Shown: positions 1 through 11,683 of the stretch, piece by piece | How the letters are laid out: the number at the start of each line of letters is the position of its first letter | Numbering within the stretch: position 1 is the stretch's first letter | Translations under genes and position numbers: made by a program | Source of the DNA: Pyrus communis | Lineage: Eukaryota > Streptophyta > Magnoliopsida > Rosales > Rosaceae | DNA: 64,000 nt | Assembly: GCF_963583255.1 (NCBI RefSeq) | Contig: NC_084816.1 | Span: 9,377,600-9,441,599, forward strand | Direction: 5' to 3' | The notes under the pieces: model-generated | What the model was told of the DNA's origin: nothing | Databases searched by the model: none | Seen by the model: the letters and a program-made list of their open reading frames with translations, nothing else

Positions 1-850
1 ACTCGCACTCGTCCTTCCCTCACCAACACCTCCCAACCCGACCCATCCCTCCCTAGTCCCTCCATACCCAACCTTCTTTCACCACCCCACCGCCGCCTCT
101 CTTCCTCCATCTTCACCACCCCACTGAAGAAACCAAAAAAACCAAGCAAACAAAAATGCCAAACCCACACCCAAATCCCCTTCCCCTCCTACACAAAAAT
201 GCCAAACCCACACCCAAATCCCCTTCCCCTCCTACACACCCATCACCCTCCTACCTTCTCTCCACCCAGTCCCTCCTCCAACCTCTCTCCTCCGTCTGAT
301 TCGCCGTCAACCCCACACCTCCTCCAACCTCTTTCTTCCTCTCGACCTCTCGATTTCCTCCTCCTCTTAGCCGTTAAACCCCTCCTCTCCTTCCCACCTC
401 CGCTCACTTCGCCTTCAAACCCTTTTCTCCTTCCTCTCTCCGTTGCTCTCCTCCTCGACATCTGTGGTTGCAGAGAGAAAAAGGAGTTAGAGTAGGAGAC
501 AGAGAGAGAGAAAGAGAGAGAGAATGGAGAAGATAAAGAGAAGAGAGAGAAAAGGGTTGGTGCGGGTGGAAGAAAGGAAGGCTCGCAACCCTAGGCCTTT
601 TTTATTTGTTTAGTTTTTTAATTTTTAATTTTTTTAATTTTTGAATATTTAATTATTAAAAATATGTTTTATTATTTTTTAATCCAATTGGATTAGTGAG
701 TGGGTCCCATCTCTAGCCACGTCAGCATTTAACAGAAAAACTGACGGAGGTCTGACGTTGGCACAAATTCGTAAGACGAGGTATGACATTGTCATTTTTA
801 AAAGATGAGGTATGAAAGTGTCGTCAAACCAATAGTTGAGGTAGCTTTTT
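1..850. repeat. Pyrimidine-rich repeat-like tract with a 43-bp tandem duplication
   Basis: Strongly C/T-rich on the plus strand up to about 480, then GA-rich to about 540, then AT-rich. A 43-bp unit (AAAAATGCCAAACCCACACC core) is present twice head to tail at about 151-193 and 194-236. The open frames here (199-495 + and 243-461 -) are low-complexity translations rich in P, S and L or R and G, and I do not call them genes. The 720-850 stretch reads like the end of a dispersed repeat, but I cannot name the family. Confidence 0.4.
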
Positions 851-1365
851 CTTATTTACCCCAAAACATATATATATATATATATTTAAAACGTAAAGTA
901 TTAGTGAGCTTTAGTTGAAAATTTTCTCAAAGATGTATGCTTATTTGAGGAACAATCTTGTAGGTTATTTTAATTGTATTTTGACAGGACTATCTATTTT
1001 TTAGATCTTTCTTTTATCTATTTTTTTAAAATCTCCTCTAATATATTCACAACAAATATCTCAAATCGAAAATTATATGAGGAGTAAATGATGGTCATTT
1101 TAGGGTTTCTTGGAAGTATTATATTCATAAAGTGTCTTCACCATAAAGTGTCCTCCAAATAAAACTATATAGAGGTTCTCGTAACCATGTACAGTATATG
1201 TATGTAAGAGCCTAATTTATATAAGGTATAAGTTTGGCACAAACAAAGTCCTTGTGGTTATAGAGAAACCTCAAGTCATTTTATTCTCCTTATCTTATGA
1301 TAATTATGGTTATAATCTTCTTTTTCTATGTTGCATAGTTAAGGATAATGTTGTATTCTCTGTTA
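851..1365. other. Spacer without a gene
   Basis: AT-rich sequence with a short (AT)n run near 870-885. The 85-codon frame that starts at 1254 runs into the fold-back element and has no recognisable motif. I see no gene or RNA here. Confidence 0.5.
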
Positions 1366-1800
1366 GGAGAATGAGCTCATTCTCTCACTTGCAAATAATG
1401 TATCTTTATCGTAAAAATTTCAAGATCAAAACCGTTCAATCTCTTAATAATGAGAGAGCTGTGGAGGAGAATTGGAATAATGAGAAGAAGAGGCCCCCTA
1501 AATCATGGTAGTATTTATTTGTAGATTATCCTCACAATAATCATTCGAATCGAATATAGTTTAGTCATCTACATGTATCAAACAACCAACAATATAGGTA
1601 CTAAGTAACATATTAATGACAAACCGTTTATTTGTTTGATACATTTGAATGACTAATTAAACAATATCTGATACGAATGATTTTTTTTGTTTCTAAAGAT
1701 AATCTTCAAATAAAGATTAATAGATTGGACAGTATCTAGTCACAAAAATTTTATGGTAAAGATACATCATTTGTAAGTGAGAGAATGATCTCATTCTTTA
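1366..1800. mobile_element. Fold-back (long terminal inverted repeat) element
   Basis: The left arm from 1366 (GGAGAATGAGCTCATTCTCT) is the imperfect reverse complement of the right arm ending near 1800. The pairing continues inward through matching blocks around 1385-1600 and 1640-1790 (ATGTATCAAACAA at about 1575 against TTGTTTGATACAT at about 1635). Almost the whole element can fold into one long hairpin. No transposase frame is present. No target duplication is resolved, so the exact ends are approximate. Confidence 0.6.
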
Positions 1801-2383
1801 AAGTGAGAGAACCTTATGCGGAGGAATGCAAGTAATTATAACTTCCATCAAACACCACGACTTTTGAATAGAGTAGTGCTAAATTACGCCATCACTATTA
1901 CTAGTGCCACTAATTACTCAACCAGAAAGAGAGTCCACAGAGAGGGAGATCTGATTCGGCAGATTGCTTTTGGCACCGTTGAGCTGTTGTTAGGGTTGTG
2001 GCTGGTGTGTAGTCAAAGATTGTAAAGCTACAGCTAGTCATGTTTCGTGACGTTGGGATGTATTCAAAATAATTTGTTAGTGGTTGCTTGCATTACGTAT
2101 CTCTATTGCTTTTCTTCTCTTTTTTCGTTTTCTAGAAAACATTTAAAAATTAATAATGCAATTCCTACCTAATATTTTGTTTTACCAGTCGTATTTGAAC
2201 TCTTAAATTTTCCTAGCAATGTGAGCCAACTCCTAAAAAAAAAAAAACTTGTTTAGCTTGTAACATTTGCATCCAGACACTTTGAGTATTTACTCGGCTA
2301 CCAAGGCATCAAAACTTTTACTCATTGTTTTGGAATTTTTTTCAGCAATATTTAGCACTTAATGGTACAAAAATGAATAGCAA
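1801..2383. other. Spacer without a gene
   Basis: AT-rich. A 69-codon frame from 1816 has no family resemblance. I see nothing else that can be supported. Confidence 0.5.
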
Positions 2384-2535
2384 CTTTTTTTTAGTACATA
2401 GGGGAGGGGGAGTTTGGCTAAACCACACAATAGGCATCCTAATTTGGTATCGAATTCATCATCCAAGAGATTCAACTTAAGACCTCTCACTTCTAAGCGA
2501 AGAGATATACCACCAAACAGTAGTACTAAGTGTCA
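2384..2535 (-). mobile_element. Diverged SINE-like element (same family as 20792-20963 and 26490-26663)
   Basis: Read on the minus strand it begins near a CACTTAGTACTA block, runs through a tRNA-like head containing GTGAGAGGTCTTAAGTTGAA (a degraded internal Pol III box B), and then a body that pairs with GGCTTAGC/TTTAGC-type blocks seen in the two better copies. The 3' side faces a T-run on the plus strand at 2385-2392. No target duplication could be found, so this is the weakest of the three copies. Confidence 0.45.
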
Positions 2536-2899
2536 AACAACTGCTATTCAGAATAACTAAACAATTGGAATTTTTTATGTAGCACTTAATGGCTAAAACA
2601 CGCGTAACACTGAGTGCTACATAGCATTGAAGCTGGTGGTGGGATCAGAAAATTGAAAAACGAAAAACAGGGACTGAAAACCGAATTGAAATTGAAAAAA
2701 ACCAAATTGGTTGAAAACCGAACTGAAACTAAAAACCCGAAAAATATTGGTTCAGTTTCTATTTTGATGGTTCAAAAACCAATCCAAACTGAATGAGAAC
2801 TAAATTAATACTTATTTATTTATTTATTTGTTTATGTTGAGTATTCATTTTTAAGCCTAATTTCAAGTCAATTATTAGCCTAATTCCAGTCCAAGACTA
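2536..2899. other. Spacer rich in AAAACCGAA-type words
   Basis: Short A-rich direct repeats (AAAACCGAA, GAAATTGAAA) occur here and again at about 3220-3390 on the other side of the MITE. They are low-complexity DNA of the kind found near repeat remnants. No gene is seen. Confidence 0.4.
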
Positions 2900-3124
2900 G
2901 GGGCTCGTTTGGAAGTGCTATTAAAATGACCGAAAATGCTTTTAGCGAAAATATTTTTGGATTCTAAAAGTATTTAAAGTGCTTCTTGCAAAGTTATGTG
3001 CTTCTTATAGGAAGCACTTTAAGTGCTTTTTGAAGATTCACTTGCATTTTTACTAAAAATGGGTTCCAACAACATTTTCACCAGAAACGTTTTCAATCAT
3101 TTTAAAAGTACTTCCAAACGAGCT
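2900..3124. mobile_element. MITE with GGGGCTCGTTTGGAAGTGCT termini
   Basis: About 225 bp. The left end GGGGCTCGTTTGGAAGTGCT and the reverse complement of the right end (AGCTCGTTTGGAAGTACTTT) form terminal inverted repeats that extend through TAAAATGA. CTA flanks both ends, a possible 3-bp target duplication. The body consists of the inverted arms and carries no coding frame. Confidence 0.65.
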
Positions 3125-5296
3125 CTAGGTAAACCCAACTTTAGGCCTAAATATGCTGAAAGTCTTATTCCCTAGATTTATATTCTTCATTTTCTCTCCA
3201 ATTTCTAGTTAAAGAGAAAACCAATTTGAAAAAATCAAAACCGAATGGAATTGAAAAAAATTGAGCTAAAATTTAAACCGAACTGAAATATAAATTGCAA
3301 AAATCAAACCTAACCAAATACTAATTTCGATTTGTTTTTCAGTTTTGACAAAAAAAAAAAAAAATCAAACTGAATGAAACCGAACCCACCTCTATATATA
3401 CCAAAAAAAAAAAAAAATTATTCATTCCACTTTCTTTCATCTTTGAACTTTTGTCGGTTGTAAAAAATCAAATCCTGAAACTATCTTAAAAGAAATTTTA
3501 AACCATTAAGTTAAGAGGAGTTAAAATCCAATTTTAAATAGATGTTGAGAATAATGATTTGGAAATTTTGACTTCTAAACTGGCTACGACATTACTACCT
3601 ACTTACGCCATTTACCTAAAACATAAATACATGAACTGATCATACGGATGTAAAATAAAGGTCATCCTTTTTTTCTTTTTTTTTTTAATCTTTTTCTCAT
3701 GCCCACGTAATTTTTGTTTGGTGTGGAACTTGCAAAGTAGGTAAAAGTTCAGAACCGAAATTATACGTACAGAGTCAGAGTGAATAAATTCTATATCCAT
3801 TGTATTATCTTCTCCAAGCAGACCTCCACTAACATCGCCTCTGCGGCTTGGATTGAATTATGCCCTCCTCGTTCAGTCTTACTGGAAGGATAAAATATGC
3901 ATGCTTTGCTTTCCTCCACCACCGCCACACAACCACCATCCAATAACAACAGCACCAAACTAATGGCTGCATGCATTGGCCCCTCTTGCATTACGTGCTC
4001 GGTGAACTGACCACATAAATCTTTCTGTGCCAAGAATCGTTGCCCAACTATTGATGATCTTTAAAATATAGTTATGTCATAACTAGTGGGGATGGATTCT
4101 TCTAGCACTGTTGGACAAATTAGATTTAAGTTTGGACTATAATTAAGGTTCGTCAAGTAATTAAAAGAAAAGGTGAACAAATAAAAAAGGTGAGTTTTTA
4201 TATTAACGTATGGTGTAAAATTAACGGTATAATAAAATAACATATCGACTCGATACATGCATGTATGCACTCAAAACAAATAAAATCCTCATTTTGTACG
4301 AAAATAATTTTCAATGTACAGAGATCAAGGAGGTTGGAGTTTTTTGCAAGTAAAACTCTGCTACATAGTAAACACTCACTAACTATATCCCAAAAGTTCA
4401 ATTAATTAGCTGTCGAAAAATGCATCAGTAATGTATATCAAACTAACATCAACAATATAATTTATCATTTCTGTTATTTACATTACATCTACATCGACCT
4501 CTACAAAAGTGAAGTTCATGTGCAAGATGTTTAGAAAAGTGGGGTTTATCTTTTTTGGTAAGATACGTAGTTAGTAAATTATGCACTTATCTTACCCACC
4601 ATAAAAAATTGAGTAAACGAAATTTAACACTAATTAGTTCATATGGTTTGCTTAGTCTGTCAATGTCCAAGCATGGTGTACACTACCCACCAAAATATCA
4701 TCGACTTTGTGATATTTTTTAGAAGGACGTGCTTGGTTGCAAGCGAAAAGGCTTTGCTCTCACTTATGAGTGGCTCACAAGTCACAAGCTTCTCACACTC
4801 CCTCAGTGACATCTCAACTGTTAAAAAAAGTGGAGTGCGTATCAAGTCCCCCACAATACTTCATCACCTTCATTGTAAAGAATACCACATTATTACTCAA
4901 TTGACTAAACTACTGAATTGGATTATTATGACCCTCCCACCCCCAACACTTTTCTCCAACTTCAAACAACGTGGCCAACAAGTTGCAATCACCAAATATA
5001 AATTCGATCGGATAAATGTGCGCCATATGCTATAGTTTTATTCCTATTTTTTTTTTTTTTTCTTTTGAGGGAGCTTTCTTTGACCACTCAAACTATATGT
5101 AATGTGTAATGTTGGCGTACAGATTATGGCACCTTTTCAGAAATCTATGGATCGGTCATCATCACTGGTTGTTGATGCCTTCAAAATGACAAAGGATTAA
5201 TGACTTTCACAATGACAAGCAATCCACATGGTTAGGGGGTGTAAGGTATAACTGAAATTTTTTACTTCAACCAAAACTAATCCGATATTTAATTTT
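3125..5296. other. Gene-free spacer
   Basis: AT-rich spacer with homopolymer runs at 3350, 3403 and 5050. The longest open frame (4643-5035 +, 130 codons) has no motif I recognise and no codon or domain pattern that would support it. The 80-codon minus frame at 3791-4033 is likewise unsupported. I see no tRNA or other RNA gene. Confidence 0.5.
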
Positions 5297-6123
5297 GGGA
5301 AAATTTTATTTGAACCCATGTAACCTCTTTCTATACCCAACTTACTCTCTACATCCATATTATTTTTAATTAAAGAATTAATCTCTCTTTAAACCTAAAT
5401 TTATTACGTAAAATGTCGTCCCATACCCAATTCAAAATGTTTATTTCTCTTTACACCCATTTATAAAACAAAATTTCAAACTAAGTAGTTTTGTTTTCAA
5501 AGAAATTCGAAAGTAAATTGCAGTATCTGAGGCAAGAAAGAGGAGGAAAATTTTCACGAAGCTATAGAGCGTTCATGGCCAGCAATGTTGAACACAATGC
5601 TGAACTTCAATTCGTGTTGACTATAAATTCTCTCCTAGTTTTCATGCAGGTCCTTTTATTTTGAGGGGACTCCTTGAAGATTTGAGTCCAGAGCACATCA
5701 CCCAACCATGATTATAGAAGGTTGTTGACAATTGACATAAAAGATATGGCCTGTAACTTAGGTACTTCTTCAAGGCTTTTGCTTGTTTTATATGTTGTTT
5801 ATTTAATTCGAATGGTTTGAGAGTGAGATGTTGGTTCATCCAACTCCTCCATCCTTGCTGGAAATACGGTTTTAGCCATCAATAAAAAAAACTTGTTTTT
5901 CTGTATAAGAGTTATTAGGGTTTTAGACGGAATGAAAGTAGGATAAACAAGGAGTGCTGGTAACGTTTAATTATAATGTGTGGGTTTATTGATAAATTGT
6001 AGTTTTATTATTAATTTCATCTTGTTCTTGATGGTAATTATGCAAGATGATAAAACAGACAATTAACATTTAAAATTTAAGTTGGGTGTAGAAAGAGGTT
6101 ACATGGGTTTAAATAAAATTTCC
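5297..6123. mobile_element. Non-autonomous TIR transposon with about 46-bp inverted repeats, Mutator-like
   Basis: The left terminus at 5297-5345 (starts GGGAAAATTTTATTTGAACC) and the right terminus at about 6075-6123 are near-perfect inverted repeats of about 46 bp. Both contain the block CATGTAACCTCTTTCTA and its complement. Immediate flanks TTTAATTTT and ATTAATTTT match in 8 of 9 positions. A 9-bp duplication and long TIRs are typical of Mutator-like elements. The interior (about 5480-5900) is less AT-rich and unrelated to the TIRs, so it may be captured sequence. It holds only a 65-codon minus frame and no transposase. Confidence 0.65.
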
Positions 6124-7772
6124 ATTAATTTTTACTTGAGATACAATTAATCTTGAAACTATTTTTGATGATTTAAAAAAATGCAAAACTAAACGTCAAA
6201 CTTTTTTCCAAATTTATGTTTATTTACCATGAATGATAATACAATGTATGAGTATCATTTACATTATTGACATATCCCTCGTTTACTATAGCACACATGG
6301 AATAAAAACAATAAATTTCATTACCAGGGATTTTTGTCATACCTAAATAATTTAGGTATTATTCCCGCATAATCAATTATCTCATGCGATTCCTATTCCT
6401 GAAAGTATAAGTAAACATTGAACAACTAGATTGAGAAATTCTGGAACCAAAATGCTTTATGGTCTTATCCATTTCGATAATTTACATAAATCTGTTATCA
6501 GTGTTGATGCAGATTTGGTGGCTGCTTAAAAATTTTGACATAGTAAATCTCAAAATATAAAATGAATATATGTCATCCCCGAATGAAAATTTTCTGTTCT
6601 TTTTCTTCAGTGGTGGAATCAAGCACTTAGCTAGCATATGTAAGAGAATACATTTATATTCTACCACTTGAGCTAGAACACCCACTAAACAAATTTCATC
6701 TCGGTTGAGTGGTCGAGTTATGAGATGAGCCATGTGATCGATTAATGTCTCTGGCTTCACATATCAATCGGGACCCAAATATATGCTCCAATATCGATCT
6801 TTGGGGTTATAAGCAGCAAATCACGTGAGAATATTAATGCAAATATGGACATATTTTACTAGGGTTACAACTCTGGCAAACTATTCAATCTAATTTGATT
6901 GAATGTTGCCCTTAATTAGGAAAGAACAAAACCCCCAACAATAAACCTAATCAGATTAAAGAAAAAGTATGCAGCCACATTTTTCAGTCCTATTTATTTT
7001 CTGATATATGAGTTGAGCCAACGCATTGTATTTACTATTTAGTATGTGGAGTAAATACATAAATTAAAGATGAGATTACTGCAAACTAATTACATCCATT
7101 GGACTATGGCTTTATACTCTTCAAATATTCTATGTTTTTATCTAAATCTTTCTCAATTAGTCCGAGTACAGATTGGCACAAAGAAGAAGAATATCTTAAT
7201 TTTGGTACACCATGCACCTTCCTTTGTGCTTTATGAGAAACGAAAACAGCAACAGTAGTAGCACTAGCAACATCACATATACAGTAGTACTTTACGTGCC
7301 TCACACGACTAATTAATCACGTTTATCTGTTACGCCAAGAATATCTACCTTACATTGCCTGCTCATTGTCTCACTACTGTTCCCTTAATACTTAATTTGG
7401 AAATTTGGATGTCATCTCTGTATACTTTGTGTTCCTAAGAGGAAAACAATCAAGAGTTTCATTCTTGTATACTTCACAAATGCATGTAATTACCTACAAA
7501 CTATATGTATTAACTATCAAATATACAAGAGTTGTTTTTGCACCCACGAAAAGGATCCAATAAAAATCGCATATGCTTAGAGCCACCTCACCCCAAGAAA
7601 AATTGCTTGAGCTATTAGGCTATCCAATCCCCCAAGCTCCCCAAACCACTCTAGCCCTACCCAATCAATTGGGCTCCAGGGGAGTCTGACTCACCACACG
7701 GAAGAAAGGCATATGTGCTTAAATGCTTGAATGGTGCACGTCGGTTAGATAGATTCCTTTTACACATTTTAA
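6124..7772. other. Gene-free spacer
   Basis: AT-rich sequence. The 92-codon minus frame at 6482-6760 and the short frames near 7100 lack recognisable domains. The 7560-7720 part has a higher C content but shows no clear structure. No feature can be supported. Confidence 0.5.
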
Positions 7773-8346
7773 GACCATCCTTAACCCATGGAATAAAGCT
7801 TAAAATATAAGCTTTAAAACCCTCCAAACCATCTCCAACCGTTGGGCTAAATAAGCCATAGGGAGAAAATATATTTCTAGGCTATATTCCCCAGGAATTT
7901 GAGTCCGGCTTAAATTATTTTGAACCCTCAAACTGTCATATTGCAAACTATTTTTTGTTTTTTACTTATAGTCTAACGGCTATGATCAAATGAGATTAAA
8001 TTTAATTGTAAAAAAATAATTTGACGGTCCAAAATTAAATCTAATTGTAAAATTATTTAAATCAAATTTATCTTAAAACTTTATAAATACCTGTGGATTT
8101 GTTTGATTTTTAATTACTTGTCGGACTTTAAATATTTTTAGATTAAAATGTTCATAAAATAAATTAGGATAACCTACATAAATTATTTTTAAAAAAGGTA
8201 CCTTAAAAAAAAAAGGCTAAAATCATTATTTAATGATTAAAATTTTAAGCCATAAGGGTTGGAGAAGAAAAACAATTTCTGAGTTATGGCTTAAAATGTT
8301 TTGGCTTAAATTTTTAAGTTTTATCCCCAAGAGTTGGAGGTGGTCC
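7773..8346. mobile_element. MITE-like TIR element, copy 1 of a two-copy family
   Basis: The left end GACCATCCTTAACCCATGG and the right end (reverse complement GGACCACCTCCAACTCTTGG) are inverted repeats. Internal blocks such as CTCCAACCGTTGGGCTAAA and AAGCCATAAGGGTTGGAG also pair. A second copy in opposite orientation lies at 39562-40148. No coding capacity. I could not resolve the target duplication. Confidence 0.6.
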
Positions 8347-9220
8347 AGTGTATGTGTATCACACATGATAAGTATATTTTTAGACCAACAAAAAGAAAAG
8401 AAAAAAAACTAAGAAGAGTTTCAATTTTTCCAAAAGAGATATTAGGATTTTTAATGGGACAAATTTTATTATTATTAAAGGGAGGGCAATGATTTAAAAC
8501 TGTTACAGTAATTTAGAGAAGGGGAGAGGGAGAGTTTTGAACACGGAACACACGAGTGAAAACCATATATTGTACCAGTTCAACAATTGGAGCAGTCTAT
8601 TGTAAGTCCCAATTCAAAGAAAATATACAAAATTTAGTTGTACAAAACAGTGGTCATCTATGAAAATTTATTTATGTTATTACCATAAATAAATCCACAA
8701 CTTAAACTTGAAGTATCATGAATAATGAAGGTTCTGTTTGAAAATACCTCAAAATATAATGAAATTTCTAATAAAAATGTAAGCGCTTCGTGACAGAAGC
8801 CCATAGCACGTGTTATTTTCTTCTTCTAAAAAAACACTTGTAAGAAGTGCAAAATGAAAATTTTGAACTGCCAATAACAATTCTCTTACCAAATTTCAGG
8901 CCAGTCATTATCAACACTCATCCTCCCCCGTCACTTGAACTGACCCTAAATGCTTATGTGTTCTTAACATTTTCACTTACCTTTATTATTTCTTCCTTGC
9001 ATTGCTCTCGGATTAATGCTTAAGTTTAACCCATAATTAAACTTTTCTTCAATCACAAGCAATCATAGTCTAATTAAAGCTTCAACGTCAACGTAACATA
9101 ATGACGTGCGTTATATAATCATGAATTTCTTCCGAAACTTTTCTTGTATTGCAAGGAATTCATCTTTAACAACCCTTACGAGGCCTATTCACTCTAAGGG
9201 CTTGTTTGTTGGCTTCACTA
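8347..9220. other. Gene-free spacer
   Basis: AT-rich spacer. The segment at about 8510-8600 includes GTTTTGAACACGGAACACAC, which could be a decayed tRNA-derived (SINE) head on the minus strand, but there is too little to call it. Confidence 0.4.
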
Positions 9221-10170
9221 AGGGTGCGTGTAGTCCTGTGTTTGTTACTTACATGGATTAAGTTTAATGGGATAAAGCGGGACTCGCGTGGACTATCTCC
9301 TTCACTAGGAGGTCTTAGCGAGACCTCCCGAATACCATGGGATTGCTAAGACCTCATCTGCTCGCTTCGCCAACATTGCCTACACCCACCAACCTAGAAC
9401 CGCGAAGAACCTAGAATCTATAGAATCAAGTCATCTCATTTTGAATTATGGAAACCCAGAATTGCCAACTCTTCGTCCGCTTGTTTCGAATCGTGAAGAA
9501 CCCAGAATCACCAACTCTTCGTCCGTTCTTTCGAATCGCGGAGAACCCAGAATCTCCAACTCTTCATTTGCTCGTTTTGAATCTCGAAGAACCCATAATC
9601 AAGTCACGCTTTTTCTCTCCTCTTTGCTTTATCTGCTTTCTCTGCTCTCGTCGTCGTCCGTTCACCTCCGAGTACGCCTGGGCCCTCGCCAGTAGACAAA
9701 GACAGAGAACTTGGTAGGCGAACAACCATGGCCGATGCCCACTTCCATCTGCAACCACAACTTCATCTTAGTCTTCTGCACATTTGCACAATTTCGATGA
9801 AATAAAAAAAGAACCCAGATTCGGTGAAAGTGCAAAACCAATCTTCAAATCGTGAAACCCATATTCGAATCGCTAATTGCAATTCCCAGAGAGAGGGATT
9901 TTTGAAAAACTAACCTATTTTCAATAGAGGGAGAGAGTGTTCATGCAATAGAGTTCTGAAAAACTGAGAGAAAGGAGAGGGAAGAGTGTTCGATAAAAAG
10001 GAAAAGGAAAAGGAAAAAGAAAAAGAAAATTATTATTTAATTTGTTAGTCCGACACTGCACCAAATGCTTCACTAAGATAATCCAGTTTAGTCTAGTCTA
10101 AGCCAATTATCCAACTTAGTCCCTGAAGCTAGTCCAGTCCGAAATAGTCCAGTGCAACCAACACACCCTT
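9221..10170. mobile_element. Non-autonomous TIR element carrying an internal minisatellite
   Basis: About 950 bp. The left end AGGGTGCGTGTAGTCCTG and the reverse complement of the right end (AGGGTGTGTTGGTTGCACTG) form short inverted repeats flanked by TA on both sides. The right sub-terminal region has repeated AGTCCAG/TAGTCTAG words (GGACTGGACTAG, TTAGACTAGACTAAA on the minus strand), seen again at 17640-17820. The interior holds a 46-bp minisatellite. The overlapping frames at 9441-9717 are translations of that repeat, not genes. Confidence 0.5.
9380..9600. repeat. Minisatellite, about 46-bp unit, four imperfect copies
   Basis: The block GAAGAACCCAGAATC followed by CCAACTCTTCGTCCG recurs at about 9395, 9445, 9492, 9538 and, truncated, 9585. 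Units differ by a few substitutions and small length changes. The array is inside the TIR element at 9221-10170. Confidence 0.7.
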
Positions 10171-10429
10171 AGTATTCTTAAACTAGACTGGATTAACCTT
10201 TGGTGTAGTTCCATCAGGGCTGGTCCTGAGATTTTTGAGCTCGGGGCAACGCCAAAAAATGTGCCCTAACTTTATATAAAAAAAAAATTATTTGTTTTCA
10301 CTCGTAAGACTTCAATAAAATTATACTTACAAAACGCACTTCAAACTCAATAATTTAGAAATAGGGAAAAACTAATTTATTTTGTACCGAGAAAGGGAAC
10401 CAAAAAACCCCAAGCATACAAGTAGAAAG
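10171..10429. other. Flank into which copia A inserted
   Basis: AT-rich, repeat-like. The five bases before the LTR (GAAAG, 10425-10429) recur immediately after the element at 16795-16799, so 10429 and 16800 were neighbours before insertion. Confidence 0.6.
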
Positions 10430-10964
10430 TGTAAAACCTTGTTTGAATGACAATGAGATTACAACTGGACTGCTTGTGTGGCGCATAACTAGTTGTACTG
10501 GTTATGTGAAACACGAGAAGTTTGAGAGCCCTAATGCGATAAGAGTCGTGGAGTTTCATGTATTGTAGCTATCCTATTTTGATCCTTATCAGATATGCAC
10601 TAGTATATCGAGTCATGATGGGACTAAAACTCCTTGAGATAGAGATCACCACTCATTCTGATAATAGGCTGGACCGAGTGGATCTCTGATGATGAATGAT
10701 TGTATAAATAGTTGAAGTCCCTGCTTCCACACTAAGGCTTCTTTGATATCTAAAACCCTATTCACTTAGTGAGGAGTATTTACGAGTGTTGGAAGTAGAA
10801 GACTTCTTCTGTTGCCTTCATAATGGCGATACCTCCAGGTAAGTTGATCTCTTATAGTGTACAGGTTGTTTCCCCAGTTATTGAATCGAGTATTCTTATG
10901 GTAACCCTGGTGTCGTGTTGGATTGCTATGGAGTTGTAGTTTGATTATTCATATAATGCTTACA
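10430..10964 (+). repeat. 5' LTR of copia A
   Basis: Begins TGTAAAACC and ends GCTTACA (TG...CA). A TATA box TATAAATA at 10703-10710 marks the likely promoter. Compared with the 3' LTR it has seven substitutions and no indel. An ATG at 10823 is followed after 16 nt by a strong splice donor (AG/GTAAGTTG, intron from 10839). Confidence 0.95.
10703..10710 (+). promoter_or_regulatory. TATA box of the copia A LTR promoter
   Basis: TATAAATA within the U3 part of the 5' LTR. Transcription would then start about 25-35 bp downstream, near 10735-10745, leaving the ATG at 10823 inside the transcript. The same box is present in the 3' LTR near 16533-16540. Confidence 0.6.
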
Positions 10965-10966
10965 TG

Positions 10967-10980
10967 TGGTATCAGAGCCA
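10967..10980 (+). promoter_or_regulatory. Primer-binding site of copia A (initiator tRNA-Met)
   Basis: TGGTATCAGAGCCA lies two bases after the 5' LTR. It is complementary to the 3' end of plant initiator tRNA-Met, the usual primer of copia reverse transcription. Confidence 0.9.
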
Positions 10981-11298
10981 ACCCAACATGGCTAGGGTTC
11001 CTTAATCAATATATGGTTAACTCTCGATATGAATACATGCATATATGTTTTGATCCTGTGTCATTAAAATGCTTCTGCTGCATACTGACAATTGATTTTG
11101 CATGGTCACTATATATATAATCAACTATTGTTGTGGATACCTCTGTTTATGTTTGCTATTTTGTGCAGATAAGATCATTTAAAGAATGGTTACAATACTG
11201 GAAAATTCAACCAAGAAGAACTTTTGGATTCACATGTTATGTATCAAAACCAAACTAATAAATGAGATTTGAATCGTAAACAAGGATCTCAACACCTA

Positions 11299-11486
11299 AT
11301 CTGCTCAAAAGTGTTTAGTTTGTTGATTTTGGCTTGTTGTCTAAAGAATCAAACATGTGATTCATCTGTATCAAGTGAATAATAATCTGCTCAAAAGTGT
11401 TTATTTATTCAAGTTAAACAAATGAATCAATGTATAGTGAAGTATTGAATTGACAAGATTACATTCTTCATCTGCTCAAAAGTGTT
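11299..11486 (+). repeat. Three regularly spaced leader repeats in copia A
   Basis: ATCTGCTCAAAAGTGTT occurs at 11299, 11385 and 11470, that is at intervals of 86 and 85 bp. The sequence between the copies is only loosely similar. The position between primer-binding site and gag is where packaging or dimerisation signals of retroelements lie, but no function is shown. Confidence 0.8.
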
Positions 11487-11683
11487 GAAGTTATGTAAAC
11501 TGCCCTTGTATTCAATATTTTGGCTATGCAAATCTAGTATACATGGTTTTTGTCCAAAGATGATACTATGCTTATACGATTATGTGTCGGGAAAAGATTA
11601 CGTATCATTTTCCGTCTGTTTGTTGATACTTAGATGACTAACAACTGTAAAAAAAATTAACATTTGGTTTTGCAGCTCCTCAC

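Larger units (their letters stand above)
10839..11675 (+). other. Predicted leader intron of copia A
   Basis: Donor GTAAGTTG at 10839 and acceptor TTTTGCAG ending at 11675 would remove 837 bp, including the primer-binding site and the leader repeats. The exon before it carries ATG at 10823 and five further in-frame codons plus one base. After joining, the frame runs without a stop into the gag frame, whose own first ATG is at 11684. The splice is a prediction from consensus sites and frame agreement only. Confidence 0.45.

Noticed and set aside
4643..5035. 130-codon plus frame
   Set aside because: No domain, no splice context, and a similar-length frame on the other strand; composition is that of random AT-rich DNA.
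9441..9717. Overlapping plus frames
   Set aside because: They are translations of the 46-bp minisatellite within a TIR element.
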